The notes below the pieces were generated by a model, which saw nothing but the letters and a program-made list of their open reading frames with translations, did no database searches and had not been told where the DNA came from. From assembly GCA_046566065.1 (NCBI GenBank), contig JBKHXK010000011.1:5300-69299 (forward strand): 64,000 nucleotides of DNA, written 5' to 3'. This document shows positions 49,544 through 58,351 of this stretch, in pieces; positions within the stretch are counted from its first letter, which is position 1, and the number at the start of each line of letters is the position of its first letter. The position numbers and the translations under genes are program-made. This stretch comes from MB1-2 sp046566065 (GTDB taxonomy: Bacteria; Actinomycetota; CADDZG01; WHSQ01).

Positions 49544-50623
49544 ATGCCCGACGAGCGCCGTACCCCGCTGCTGGAAGAACACGTCCGCTTGGGTGCGCGC
49601 CTCACCGACTTCGGCGGATGGCAGATGCCGCTGCAGTACACCGGCGTGATCTCGGAGCACAACGCCGTGAGGACCTCCACCGGCGTGTTCGACGTCTCGC
49701 ATCTCGGGAAGCTGCGGGTGGCCGGAGCCGGCTCCATCGATGCGCTCCAGCGTGCCTTGACCTGTGACGTGGCCGCTATCGCAGAGGGCAGGGCCTCGTA
49801 TTCGCTGGTGCTGACCGAGAGCGGAGGTTGCATCGACGACGTCTTCGTCTATCGCGTAGGCCCCGAGGAGTGCCTGGTCGTTCCCAACGCGTCGAACGTC
49901 GCCGCGGTTGCCGATGCGATCGCAGATGCCGGGGCTGAGGCCGTAGACGAATGGGATCGCTGGGCGATCCTCGCGGTACAGGGGCCGGAGTCCCTCGAGC
50001 TCTTCGATCGCGTCTTCCCCGGCGCGGACGCGGCCTCGATGCCGCTGCATTCCTGGACCACGCTGGAGACCCCGGTCGCGGGGATGATCGTGGCCCGCAC
50101 GGGCTACACGGGTGAGCGCGGGGTGGAGCTATACGTGCCCGCGGCCGACTCCGTGAGGGTGTTCGGTAGGTTGCTCGAGGCGGGGGCGACGCCCGCCGGG
50201 CTCGGCGCCCGGGACACGCTTCGGCTCGAGATGGGCTACGCGCTCTACGGGCACGAGATCACGACCGACATCCTCCCGCTCGAGGCAGGGCTCGGTTGGA
50301 CCCTGGCCTGGGACACGCCGTTCCGCGGCCGGGAGACTCTGGAGAAGGTGAAGGAACAAGGGGTCGAACGCAAGCTCGTCGGCATCCGCTGCACCGGAAA
50401 GGGCGTGCCCCGCCAGGGTCACGAGATCGTGCACGATGGTGAGGTCGTCGCCGAGCTGACCAGCGGCAACTTCTCACCGACCCTGCAGACCGGGATCGGG
50501 CTCGCCCTCGGGAGGAAGAGCCGGCTGCCCGAGCTGGGGGAGGAGGTCTCGGTGCAGGCGCGGGGCCGCTCGATCGAGGCGGTTATCGTCAAGCCCCCCT
50601 TCATCAGGGGTGACCGGCCGTAG
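49544..50623 (+). CDS. gcvT: Glycine cleavage system T protein (aminomethyltransferase)
   Basis: 359 residues. GCV_T folate-binding domain with TPLLEEHVRLGARLTDFGGW and RTGYTGERGVELY, catalytic Asp region FDVSHLGK, and a C-terminal barrel (GNFSPTLQTGIGLAL). It releases ammonia and forms methylene-THF from the H-bound intermediate. ATG 49544 follows the nuclease-like gene by 10 bp. Confidence 0.93.
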   Translation: MPDERRTPLLEEHVRLGARLTDFGGWQMPLQYTGVISEHNAVRTSTGVFDVSHLGKLRVAGAGSIDALQRALTCDVAAIAEGRASYSLVLTESGGCIDDVFVYRVGPEECLVVPNASNVAAVADAIADAGAEAVDEWDRWAILAVQGPESLELFDRVFPGADAASMPLHSWTTLETPVAGMIVARTGYTGERGVELYVPAADSVRVFGRLLEAGATPAGLGARDTLRLEMGYALYGHEITTDILPLEAGLGWTLAWDTPFRGRETLEKVKEQGVERKLVGIRCTGKGVPRQGHEIVHDGEVVAELTSGNFSPTLQTGIGLALGRKSRLPELGEEVSVQARGRSIEAVIVKPPFIRGDRP

Positions 50624-50650
50624 ATATGTCGACAAATAGATCTATCGATC
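50619..50650. repeat. Tetramer-phased array 15, gcvT-gcvPA junction
   Basis: Eight unbroken tetramers: CGTA GATA TGTC GACA, then AATA GATC TATC GATC. It is the most distal clear array (20 kb from parA) and fills the 43-bp gap before gcvPA. Confidence 0.72.
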
Positions 50651-50666
50651 TGGAGAGCTGAGCAAC

Positions 50667-52004
50667 GTGGACTTCCTGCCCCATACCGAACGAGATGTCG
50701 CCGAGATGCTGTCCGCGGCAGGCTTCGAGGACATCGACGCGTTGTTCGGATCGATCCCCGACGAGCTGACCCTCCATCGACCGCTCGAGGTCCCCCCGGC
50801 CCTGTCCGAGCCGGAACTGGCGCGGCACATGGCCGAGCTGGCGGGACGATCGCGCTCCGACGTGGTCTGTTTCGCCGGGGGAGGGGCCTACGACCATCAC
50901 GTCCCGGCCGCGGTCTCGGCGCTTGCCGGCAGAGCGGAGTTCGCCACCTCTTACACCCCGTATCAGCCCGAGCTCTCGCAAGGCGTGCTGCAGGCCGTGT
51001 TCGAGTTCCAGAGCCTCGTGTGCGAGATCTACGGCATGGACGTGGCCAACGCGTCCCTGTACGACGGAGCCAACGCCCTGGTCGAGGGCGTGAACCTGGC
51101 GGTGCGGGCCACGAAGCGCGAGCGGGTCCTCGTGTCGCGGGGCATCCACCCCCATTACCTGCAGGTACTCAAGACCTATACCTCAGGTCTAGGGTTGGAC
51201 ATCCACGAGCTCGACTTCACCGAGGACGGCACGCTGGCAGCGGATAGCTTCGATCCGGAGGGTGCGGCCGCGGTCGTGGTCGGTTACCCCAACTTCTTCG
51301 GGCGACTCGAGGATGTGCCGGCGATCGCGGAGCGAGCACACTCCGCGGGGGCGCTCGTGGTCTGCGTGACGGATCCCTCGGCGATGGGCGTGCTCCGGTC
51401 TCCAGGGGAGATGGGGGCGGACGTCGCGGTGGGCGAGGGTCAGGCCCTAGGCAACCTGCTCTCCTACGGCGGCCCCTACGTGGGGCTGTTCGCGACCAGG
51501 CTCGACCTCGTGCGACAGGTCCCGGGCCGGATCGCAGGGGAGACGGTCGACGCCGACGGACGGCGCGCCTACGTGCTCACCCTGCAGGCGCGCGAGCAGC
51601 ACATCCGGCGGGCCAAGGCGACCTCCAACGTGTGCACCAACCAGACCCTGATGGCGATCGCGGCCGCCGTGCACCTTTCGTGGCTCGGCCCCCAGGGCCT
51701 CGCCCGACTGGGGGAGATCTGCATCCGCCGGACCGCGCTGGCGGCCGAGCGCCTCGCTCAGATCCCCGGATGCGAGATCCGCTTCGCCGGCCCCCACTTC
51801 AAAGAGATCGTCCTGAAGACCCCGGTCGACGCACGGGGCCTCTGCCGTTCGCTGGCGAAGAGAGGCTTCCTCGCCGGCCCGGGCCTCGGCATCTGGTTCC
51901 CGGAGCTCGCCGATTCGATGATCGTCGCGGTCACCGAACGGCGGACCGAGGACGACATCGAGTCGTTCGCGCAGGCGATCGAGAAGGAGCTCGCCGAGCG
52001 ATGA
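50667..52004 (+). CDS. gcvPA: Glycine dehydrogenase (decarboxylating) subunit 1
   Basis: 445 residues, the N-terminal subunit of two-subunit P protein. Markers are MDFLPHTERDVAEML, YTPYQPELSQGVLQAVFEFQ and ATSNVCTNQTLMAIAA. It pairs with GcvPB; both make the PLP-dependent glycine decarboxylase. M. tuberculosis has one fused GcvB instead. GTG start; stop overlaps gcvPB (ATGA). Confidence 0.92.
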   Translation: MDFLPHTERDVAEMLSAAGFEDIDALFGSIPDELTLHRPLEVPPALSEPELARHMAELAGRSRSDVVCFAGGGAYDHHVPAAVSALAGRAEFATSYTPYQPELSQGVLQAVFEFQSLVCEIYGMDVANASLYDGANALVEGVNLAVRATKRERVLVSRGIHPHYLQVLKTYTSGLGLDIHELDFTEDGTLAADSFDPEGAAAVVVGYPNFFGRLEDVPAIAERAHSAGALVVCVTDPSAMGVLRSPGEMGADVAVGEGQALGNLLSYGGPYVGLFATRLDLVRQVPGRIAGETVDADGRRAYVLTLQAREQHIRRAKATSNVCTNQTLMAIAAAVHLSWLGPQGLARLGEICIRRTALAAERLAQIPGCEIRFAGPHFKEIVLKTPVDARGLCRSLAKRGFLAGPGLGIWFPELADSMIVAVTERRTEDDIESFAQAIEKELAER

Positions 52005-53509
52005 CATCCACCCTCGAGCCTTCTGCCGGCATGCGGAGATCCGAGACGGACGCGTTCCCGTTGATCTTCGAGCGGTCGCGTGAAGGAAGACGTGCGTGGT
52101 CTCTCCCGGAGGTCAACGGTGGCTCGCCCGCGCTCGAAGACGTGATCCCGACAGAGCACCTTAGGGCGACGGCGCCGGCTCTCCCGGAGGTGAGCGAGCT
52201 CGACCTCGTTCGCCACTACACGCGGCTCTCGCAGCGGAACTGGGCGATCGACGTCGGCGCCTATCCGCTGGGTTCCTGCAGCATGAAGTACAACCCGAAG
52301 CTGGCCGAGGAGGCCGCCCGGCTCCCCGGGTTCGCCTCCGTGCATCCCTTCGCCGACGACGAGCTGGTCCAAGGGGCTCTCGAACTGCTCGGGACCCTCG
52401 AGGAGGCGCTGTGCGAGGCGACGGGGATGGCTCGCATCACCTTCCAGCCTGCCGCCGGAGCCCAGGGCGAGCTAACGGGCCTCCTGATCATGCGCGCCTT
52501 CCACGCCGCGCACGACGACGCCCGCACCAAGGTGATCATCCCGGACTCGGCCCACGGCACGAATCCCGCCAGCGTCTCCCTCGCCGGCTACAAGGCGCAG
52601 GAGGTTCCCTCGGACGAGAGGGGCCTGGTCGACCTGGACGCGTTGAAGGAGGCGTTGGACGAAGACACGGCCGGGCTGATGCTCACCAACCCGAACACCC
52701 TGGGATTGTTCGAGCGGGACATCCGCGAGATCGCGGCCGCGGTGCACTCCGTCGGCGGGCTTCTCTATTACGACGGCGCGAACTTCAACTCGATCGTCGG
52801 AGTGGTGCGGCCCGGCGACATGGGCTTCGACATCGTTCACATGAACCTGCACAAGACCTTCGCGACGCCTCATGGGGGAGGGGGGCCCGGATCCGGCCCA
52901 CTTGCGGTGTCCGAACGGCTCGAGCGGTTCCTTCCGGCACCGGTCCTCACCCGACCGCAGCATCCCGGTGACGTGTGGCGTTGGGATCACGACCGTCCCG
53001 ATTCGATCGGAAGGATCCACTCCTTCCACGGCAACTTCGGGATCAACGTGCGTGCGTACGCGTACCTCCGTTCGCTCGGCCCCGACGGCCTGCGTCGCGT
53101 AGCCGAACGAGCGGTGCTCAACGCCAACTACCTCAGGGTGCTGATCGAGGACGAGTTCCCGACTGCGTATCCCGGCGCTTGCATGCACGAGTTCGTCTCG
53201 AGTGCGAAACACCTCAAGAAGCACGGGGTACGCGGGATGGATGTCGCCAAGCGTCTGATCGACCTCGGCTACCATCCACCGACCGTGTACTTCCCGCTGG
53301 TCGTCGAAGAGGCCCTGATGGTCGAGCCCACGGAGACGGAGTCGAAGGAGACGATCGATGACCTGGCCCGCAGCCTCAACCAGATCGCCCGGGAAGCGAA
53401 GGAGACCCCCGAGCTCCTTCACGAGGCGCCGATCAGCACTCCCGTCCGACGCCCCGACGAGGCCAAGGCGGCTCGAGAGCTGAAGCTCCGCTGGTTGCCT
53501 GATAGATAA
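52001..53509 (+). CDS. gcvPB: Glycine dehydrogenase (decarboxylating) subunit 2
   Basis: 502 residues. The PLP lysine is in HMNLHKTFATPHGGGGPG; opening SYPLGSCSMKYNP-type segment is present as YPLGSCSMKYNPKLAEE, and a C-terminal YFPLVVEEALMVEPTE. It decarboxylates glycine and passes aminomethyl to GcvH lipoamide. The two-gene gcvP form is common in Firmicutes, archaea and some deep actinobacterial lines. The stop is followed directly by the GTG of the next gene. Confidence 0.92.
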   Translation: MTSTLEPSAGMRRSETDAFPLIFERSREGRRAWSLPEVNGGSPALEDVIPTEHLRATAPALPEVSELDLVRHYTRLSQRNWAIDVGAYPLGSCSMKYNPKLAEEAARLPGFASVHPFADDELVQGALELLGTLEEALCEATGMARITFQPAAGAQGELTGLLIMRAFHAAHDDARTKVIIPDSAHGTNPASVSLAGYKAQEVPSDERGLVDLDALKEALDEDTAGLMLTNPNTLGLFERDIREIAAAVHSVGGLLYYDGANFNSIVGVVRPGDMGFDIVHMNLHKTFATPHGGGGPGSGPLAVSERLERFLPAPVLTRPQHPGDVWRWDHDRPDSIGRIHSFHGNFGINVRAYAYLRSLGPDGLRRVAERAVLNANYLRVLIEDEFPTAYPGACMHEFVSSAKHLKKHGVRGMDVAKRLIDLGYHPPTVYFPLVVEEALMVEPTETESKETIDDLARSLNQIAREAKETPELLHEAPISTPVRRPDEAKAARELKLRWLPDR

Positions 53510-54649
53510 GTGACCGAAGAGACCGGAGAGGTCTCCGAACGACCCACCACATCTCCGTGGGTCAGAGCAGCCGTCGTCGTGGTCGGGGTCCGGGTCGTGT
53601 TCTTCGCGATCGCATATGCGGCCTCCTATTACCTGTCGCCGGATACCGAGGGCCCTCCCGGCGGAGGTGTCTTCGACCTCTGGGTGCAGTGGGATGCCTT
53701 GCGCTTCCTGACGACATCGGAGCACGGATACACGTCGCCGGCCGCGACCCCGAACGCCACCGCCTTCTTCCCGCTGTTCCCGCTCGCGCTCCGGCCCTTC
53801 ACCCTGTTGGGCTTCAGCCCCGCGCTCGCGGGAACCATCGTGTCGGGCCTCGCTTCCTGGGTCGCCCTCGCTTATCTCTACCGCTTGGCGGAACGTGACC
53901 ATCCCGGCACCGGCACCAACGCGATGCTGTATCTGGCGCTGTTCCCGACCGCCTTGTTCCTGATCGCTCCGTATAGCGAGTCGCTGTTCTTGGCGGGTGC
54001 GATCGCAGCGTTCTTCTACGCCCGGAGCGGGCGATGGCATCTCGTCGGGATCCCCGCGGCGGTTGCGATGGGATCCCGGTTCGCAGGCGTGTTCCTGCTG
54101 GCCGGGCTCTTGATCGAGTTCCTCCGCCAGGGAGATCGCACCCGCGAGCGTGTGATGAACGCGGCCGTGTCGCTGGTGGTCGGCACCCTGCCCCTGCTCG
54201 CTTACGCGGCCTACCTCGCTCAGGTGAAGGGCGACCCGCTCTACTTCTTCGTCGATCAGCGCCAGGGCTGGGGCCGCACCCTGACCTCGCCCCTGGCCGC
54301 GCTCTCGAACTCCTTCGACCGGCTCCAGATCGAGACGTCTGGGAACCTGATGATGATCTACCGGCTTGAGATCGTGGGCGCGGCGGTCGGCATCGCATTC
54401 GTCGCCTGGGCGCTGGCGAAACGTGAGTGGGGCTACGCCGCGTTCATGGGCCTCACCTTGGCGGCCCTGCTCGTCAGCTCGGAGTACATGAGCATCCCCC
54501 GGATCCTCGTGACGTTCTTCCCCGTATCCATCTTCGCCGCGCAGCTCACGCGCCGGAGCGCGACCGCGCACGAGATCTACCTCTTCTCCACAACCGCACT
54601 GATGACCATGGGCGTGCTCGTCTACACCCGCGGGGGGTGGTACTTCTGA
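53510..54649 (+). CDS. PIG-V-like polytopic mannosyltransferase, copy 1
   Basis: 379 residues, about nine to ten membrane helices. Features of PIG-V-type GT-C enzymes: a first loop with WVQWDALRFLTTSEHGY (acidic Asp of the catalytic site), ATAFFPLFPLALRP and LIAPYSESLFLAGAIAAFFY, plus WHLVGIPAAVAMGSRFAG. PIG-V proteins move mannose from a polyprenyl-phosphate donor. The acceptor here is unknown. GTG immediately follows the gcvPB stop; GATA GATA AGTG at 53501-53512 covers the junction. Confidence 0.72.
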   Translation: MTEETGEVSERPTTSPWVRAAVVVVGVRVVFFAIAYAASYYLSPDTEGPPGGGVFDLWVQWDALRFLTTSEHGYTSPAATPNATAFFPLFPLALRPFTLLGFSPALAGTIVSGLASWVALAYLYRLAERDHPGTGTNAMLYLALFPTALFLIAPYSESLFLAGAIAAFFYARSGRWHLVGIPAAVAMGSRFAGVFLLAGLLIEFLRQGDRTRERVMNAAVSLVVGTLPLLAYAAYLAQVKGDPLYFFVDQRQGWGRTLTSPLAALSNSFDRLQIETSGNLMMIYRLEIVGAAVGIAFVAWALAKREWGYAAFMGLTLAALLVSSEYMSIPRILVTFFPVSIFAAQLTRRSATAHEIYLFSTTALMTMGVLVYTRGGWYF

Positions 54650-55761
54650 GCCCTTCCTCGGCGTGGAGCGTGTCGTTGCGCTACGCGCTCGCTACGCGCG
54701 TCGTGTTCGGGCTCGTCGCGGTGTTGTCCTCGTGGCTCCTGATGCTGTTCGAGTTCGGCCCCCCCGACACGGGCGCTCTGGATATGTGGCGTCGCTGGGA
54801 CGCACACCACTTCCTCACGATCGCCGAGCACGGTTACACCGCGCCGGAGAGCGACGCGCATGCAGCGGCTTTCTTCCCAGCCTTCCCGCTCGCGGTGCGT
54901 GCGGTCATGATCACGGGAGTCTCGGCGGTGGTGGCCGGGCTCCTGGTGGCGACCGCCGCCAGCGTGGTGGCGGGCTACTTCCTCTACAGACTGGCCGAGC
55001 GTGAGTTCGGACCGGAAGCGGCGAGACGAGCGGTCGTCTATCTCAACGTGTTCCCGACCGCGGTCTTCCTCCTCGCTCCGTATAGCGAGTCGCTCTTCCT
55101 AGCGGGCGCGATCGCCTCGTTCTACTTCGCACGCGAGGGGCGTTGGCACCTGGTGGGCATCCCGGCCGCCGTCGCCATGGGGGCACGCGCCGCAGGCCTG
55201 TTTCTGATCTTCGGGTTGCTCTTCGAATTCCTGCGTCAACGCGACTTCACGAGGCTCCGCGTCGGCAATGCGTCGATCTCGCTGGCCGTCGGCATCCTCC
55301 CGCTCCTCGCATACGGAGCGTTCCTCGCGCAGGCGATGGGCGACCCCTTCGAGTTCATCACCCATCAGCGAGAGGGGTGGGGGAGGACCTTCGTGGGCCC
55401 GGTGGCCTCCTTCTGGAACACGTGGAACACGTGGGATGTGGCGAGCTACCCGACGAACTGGCTGCTCGCCTGGCGCATGGAGATAGTCGCGGCCGCGGCG
55501 GGGCTGGCCGCAGTGATCTGGGCGCTGACCAGGAGGGAATGGGGGTACGCGGCTTTCATGGGCTCGATGCTCTTGGCGCTGGTGACCAGCACCTGGTACT
55601 ACTCGATCCCGCGGATGCTGCTGTCTATGTTCCCGATCGTGCTGTTCCTCAGCGAAGCATCCGAGAGGAGAGGAGCGGTCCATGAGTGGCTCGTCGTGGG
55701 TTCCTCGGCCGTCGCGACCATGGGGGTAGTCATCTACACCCGGGGTATCTGGTTCTATTAG
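54637..55761 (+). CDS. PIG-V-like polytopic mannosyltransferase, copy 2
   Basis: 374 residues, aligned along its whole length with the preceding protein: WDAHHFLTIAEHGYTAPES, AAFFPAFPLAVRA, LAPYSESLFLAGAIASFYF, HLVGIPAAVAMGARAAG and YTRGIWFY at the end. They arose by tandem duplication but differ in many positions. The start is ambiguous: GTG 54637 overlaps copy 1 by 13 bp; CTG 54646 would overlap its stop as CTGA; GTG 54670 is a third choice. Confidence 0.7.
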   Translation: MVLLSPSSAWSVSLRYALATRVVFGLVAVLSSWLLMLFEFGPPDTGALDMWRRWDAHHFLTIAEHGYTAPESDAHAAAFFPAFPLAVRAVMITGVSAVVAGLLVATAASVVAGYFLYRLAEREFGPEAARRAVVYLNVFPTAVFLLAPYSESLFLAGAIASFYFAREGRWHLVGIPAAVAMGARAAGLFLIFGLLFEFLRQRDFTRLRVGNASISLAVGILPLLAYGAFLAQAMGDPFEFITHQREGWGRTFVGPVASFWNTWNTWDVASYPTNWLLAWRMEIVAAAAGLAAVIWALTRREWGYAAFMGSMLLALVTSTWYYSIPRMLLSMFPIVLFLSEASERRGAVHEWLVVGSSAVATMGVVIYTRGIWFY

Positions 55762-55787
55762 GCCTCCCGACGTGGTTCCATTTACCG

Positions 55788-56789
55788 ATGCTCGGCGAAG
55801 GCGGCTCTCCGATCAGGACCCTGGTAGTGGCGTGCGTAGCTCTTGCCGCCCTGGCCGGCTCGCTCCCGTCTCGGGCCCAGATCCCCGTGATCGCCGATCC
55901 TCGGGAGCAGGTCTGTGACGATCCGGACAACTCTTTCTCGCTGTTCGCGCGGCGCCTGAAGGACGGGCGTATCGGGTACGGGCGCACGCGCGCCTCGGTG
56001 CAGGTACCCGGTCCTACCTTGACGATGTACGAAGGCGAGTGTCTTCAGGTCACGCTCGTCAACGACACGGACAAGAAGCTGAGCATGCACACGCACGGCG
56101 TTGCCTACACCGTGGCGAGCGACGGCACCCCGCTCAATCGGGGCTGCGTGGCGCCGGGCAAGGCCAGGACGTACACGTTCGAGGCGCCGCTGCCGGCCAC
56201 GCGCCCGGACGGGACGATCGACCCCGGCAGCGCGGGCTATTTCCACTACCACGACCATTGCATGGGAACGCCTCATGGAACGGGCGGGATCGCAAAGGGC
56301 CTCTACGGCGCTTTCATCGTCCGCAGGCAAGGGGATCCCGAGCCGGTCCGCAAGCCGATCGTGCTCGTGATGAACAACATCAGCTTCAACAACAAGGTCG
56401 CGCCGCGTACGCCGATGCCGACCGTGGACCTCGGGGAGCGCGTGGAATTCGTCGTCATCGGACATGGCGAGCTCTTCCACACGTTCCACCTCCATGGACA
56501 TCGGTGGGCGGACAACCGTGGCGGCTTCGTATCGACTCCGGCCGACACGAGCAGGATCATCGACAACAAGACCGTTGGGCCCGCGGACTCGTTCGGCTTC
56601 CAGGTCATCGCGGGCGAGCACGTGGGCCCCGGAGCCTGGATGTATCACTGCCACGTGCAGGGACACTCCGATCTTGGGATGGAGGGGATGTTCGTGGTGC
56701 GCGACGAGGCCGGGATGGTCTCGAAGCAGACCAAGGCCGCGATCCGTGAGTTCAAAGCGAGCCACGCAGGCTCGCACGATGCGAAGTAG
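55788..56789 (+). CDS. Small two-domain multicopper oxidase (laccase-like)
   Basis: 333 residues, exported (RTLVVACVALAALAGSLPSRA). Four copper motifs: HTHG in SMHTHGVAYTV, HYHDHCMG, HTFHLHGHRWADN and WMYHCHVQGHSDLGMEGMF, the last with the HCHxxxH...M type-1/type-3 pattern. Size and two-domain build fit the small laccase (SLAC) group, which forms trimers. It oxidises phenols or metals with oxygen. ATG at 55788 has no clear ribosome site. Overlaps the next gene by 11 bp. Confidence 0.88.
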   Translation: MLGEGGSPIRTLVVACVALAALAGSLPSRAQIPVIADPREQVCDDPDNSFSLFARRLKDGRIGYGRTRASVQVPGPTLTMYEGECLQVTLVNDTDKKLSMHTHGVAYTVASDGTPLNRGCVAPGKARTYTFEAPLPATRPDGTIDPGSAGYFHYHDHCMGTPHGTGGIAKGLYGAFIVRRQGDPEPVRKPIVLVMNNISFNNKVAPRTPMPTVDLGERVEFVVIGHGELFHTFHLHGHRWADNRGGFVSTPADTSRIIDNKTVGPADSFGFQVIAGEHVGPGAWMYHCHVQGHSDLGMEGMFVVRDEAGMVSKQTKAAIREFKASHAGSHDAK

Positions 56790-58275
56790 GCGCAGCGCCA
56801 CCCTCGGCGCGGTAGCCGCGCTCGCGGCTCTCTTCTCGGCCGCCTTGGTCGCGGCGCCGCGGCCCGCCCGCGCGGCGAGTGCAGCGGTTCAGATCCGCGA
56901 CAACAGCTTCGTGCCGAACGAGGTCCACATCGAGCCCGGCGACAGCATCGTCTGGCACTACGACCAGGGTCGGAGCGTTCACGACGTTACGTCGGACGAG
57001 CGGGGTGAGTTCCGTTCCGGCGACATGCGGCCCGGCAGCACCTACGAGCACCGTTTCCCGGAAGAGGGTTTCTATCCCTATTTCTGCCGCTACCACGGGG
57101 GCCGCGGCGGCGCGGGGATGTCGGGTGTGATCGTGGTGGGGGACCCGCCACCCCAGGAGGAGCCCGACGTGGACCGCCCGGTCAAGCCCCGGATCGTCGT
57201 TCCCCGCGACTTCCCCACGATCCAGAGAGCGGTTGACGCAGCGACCCCCGGAACGGAGGTCGTCATCCGTCCCGGCGTGTATCGCGAGGCGGTCGTGGTC
57301 AAGACGCCGCGTCTCGCGATCAGGGGTGTGGACAGGTTCCGCACGATCCTCCACGGCGGCGACACCAAGGGCAACGGGTTCGTCGTTGACGGCGTCAACC
57401 ATGTCACGGTCAAGAACCTCACCGTCCGCAACTATCTCGAGAACGGCATCTTCTTCAACGACGTGGTCGGTTACAGGGCCAGCAGGATCGACGCGATCAA
57501 GAACCGGACCTACGGGATCTACGCGTTCGATTCCTACGATGGCGTGATCAAGGACTCGTTCGGGTACGGAAGCGCGGACTCGGCCTTCTATATCGGCCAG
57601 TGCATGGGTTGCGGGGGATTGGTCGAGAACGTCAACGCTCGCAAGAACTACATCGGCTACTCCGGCACGAACGCCACGGGGGTTGTCGTTCGCGACTCGA
57701 TCTTCACCAACAACGGTGTCGGGGTCGTCCCGAACACGCTCCCGACGGAAGAGCTGGGTCCCAACCGGGGCACCTTGATCGTGCACAACCTGATCAAGAA
57801 CAACAACTACTCGAAGATCCCGGCTCGCGGGTTCTCGGAGACGGTCGGCCTTCCTTTCGGTACCGGCGTGTGGACGCCGGGCGTCCAGAACAACGTGGTC
57901 AAGGCGAACCGCGTGCTCAATCATCAGCGCTACGGGATCCTGATCACGCAGAGCTGGGCCGGCGAGCCCCTCCCCATCAACAACAGGGTGCGAAGGAACT
58001 TCATCAGGAACTCCGGGATGTACGACCTCGCATGGGATGGGACGGGGCAGGACAACTGCTTCCTGAACAACGACTTCACCGGCGAGACGGGTCCTCCGGA
58101 GATACAGACGCTGTATAGCTGCCACAACCGCCCTTTCGTCGGCGTTCCGTACGCGCCGGTCCAAACAGACGTCTGGCCGTCGCTTGCCAACGCCCAGACC
58201 CGCGAGCAGGAGGAGCCACCCGAGCCCAGACGTCCCCGCTGTCAGAAGGGCGCCCCGGGCTGCGACCGAGGTTGA
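56779..58275 (+). CDS. Secreted cupredoxin plus right-handed beta-helix (NosD-like) fusion protein
   Basis: 498 residues. Signal peptide ALAALFSAALVAAPRPARA; a cupredoxin domain at about 35-120 with copper ligands in GRSVHDVTS and FCRYHGGRGGAGMSG; a Pro/Glu linker; then a pectate-lyase/NosD-type parallel beta-helix (residues 140-440: VPRDFPTIQRAVDAAT, VNHVTVKNLTVRNYL, NNVVKANRVLNHQRYG). It ends with a Glu/Pro-rich, cysteine-containing tail. The short overlap with the laccase-like gene suggests the two work together on a surface substrate; the role is inferred. Confidence 0.78.
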   Translation: MRSRRSATLGAVAALAALFSAALVAAPRPARAASAAVQIRDNSFVPNEVHIEPGDSIVWHYDQGRSVHDVTSDERGEFRSGDMRPGSTYEHRFPEEGFYPYFCRYHGGRGGAGMSGVIVVGDPPPQEEPDVDRPVKPRIVVPRDFPTIQRAVDAATPGTEVVIRPGVYREAVVVKTPRLAIRGVDRFRTILHGGDTKGNGFVVDGVNHVTVKNLTVRNYLENGIFFNDVVGYRASRIDAIKNRTYGIYAFDSYDGVIKDSFGYGSADSAFYIGQCMGCGGLVENVNARKNYIGYSGTNATGVVVRDSIFTNNGVGVVPNTLPTEELGPNRGTLIVHNLIKNNNYSKIPARGFSETVGLPFGTGVWTPGVQNNVVKANRVLNHQRYGILITQSWAGEPLPINNRVRRNFIRNSGMYDLAWDGTGQDNCFLNNDFTGETGPPEIQTLYSCHNRPFVGVPYAPVQTDVWPSLANAQTREQEEPPEPRRPRCQKGAPGCDRG

Positions 58276-58351
58276 CCTCGGGCTGATTGCAGCGCTCCGA
58301 TCTGGGTACGAAGCAAGCGCGTCCGAGTCCTCGAACCAAGGGAGCCTCCCT

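Noticed and set aside
30211..50650. Arrays as canonical ParB parS sites or XerD dif sites
   Set aside because: The parS consensus TGTTTCACGTGAAACA was not seen anywhere in the window, and the arrays lack the two 11-bp arms and 6-bp centre of dif despite xerD being near.
30211..50650. Arrays as simple tetranucleotide microsatellites
   Set aside because: Successive tetramers differ in base sequence and both orientations are mixed; only the period and the purine-pyrimidine step are kept.
53501..53512. GATA GATA AGTG at the gcvPB end as a further array
   Set aside because: Only three units, largely dictated by the last codons and next start; kept as a possible outlier, not counted.
52472..54571. 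699-residue minus-strand open frame
   Set aside because: Antisense to gcvPB and the first PIG-V-like gene, which have clear motifs.
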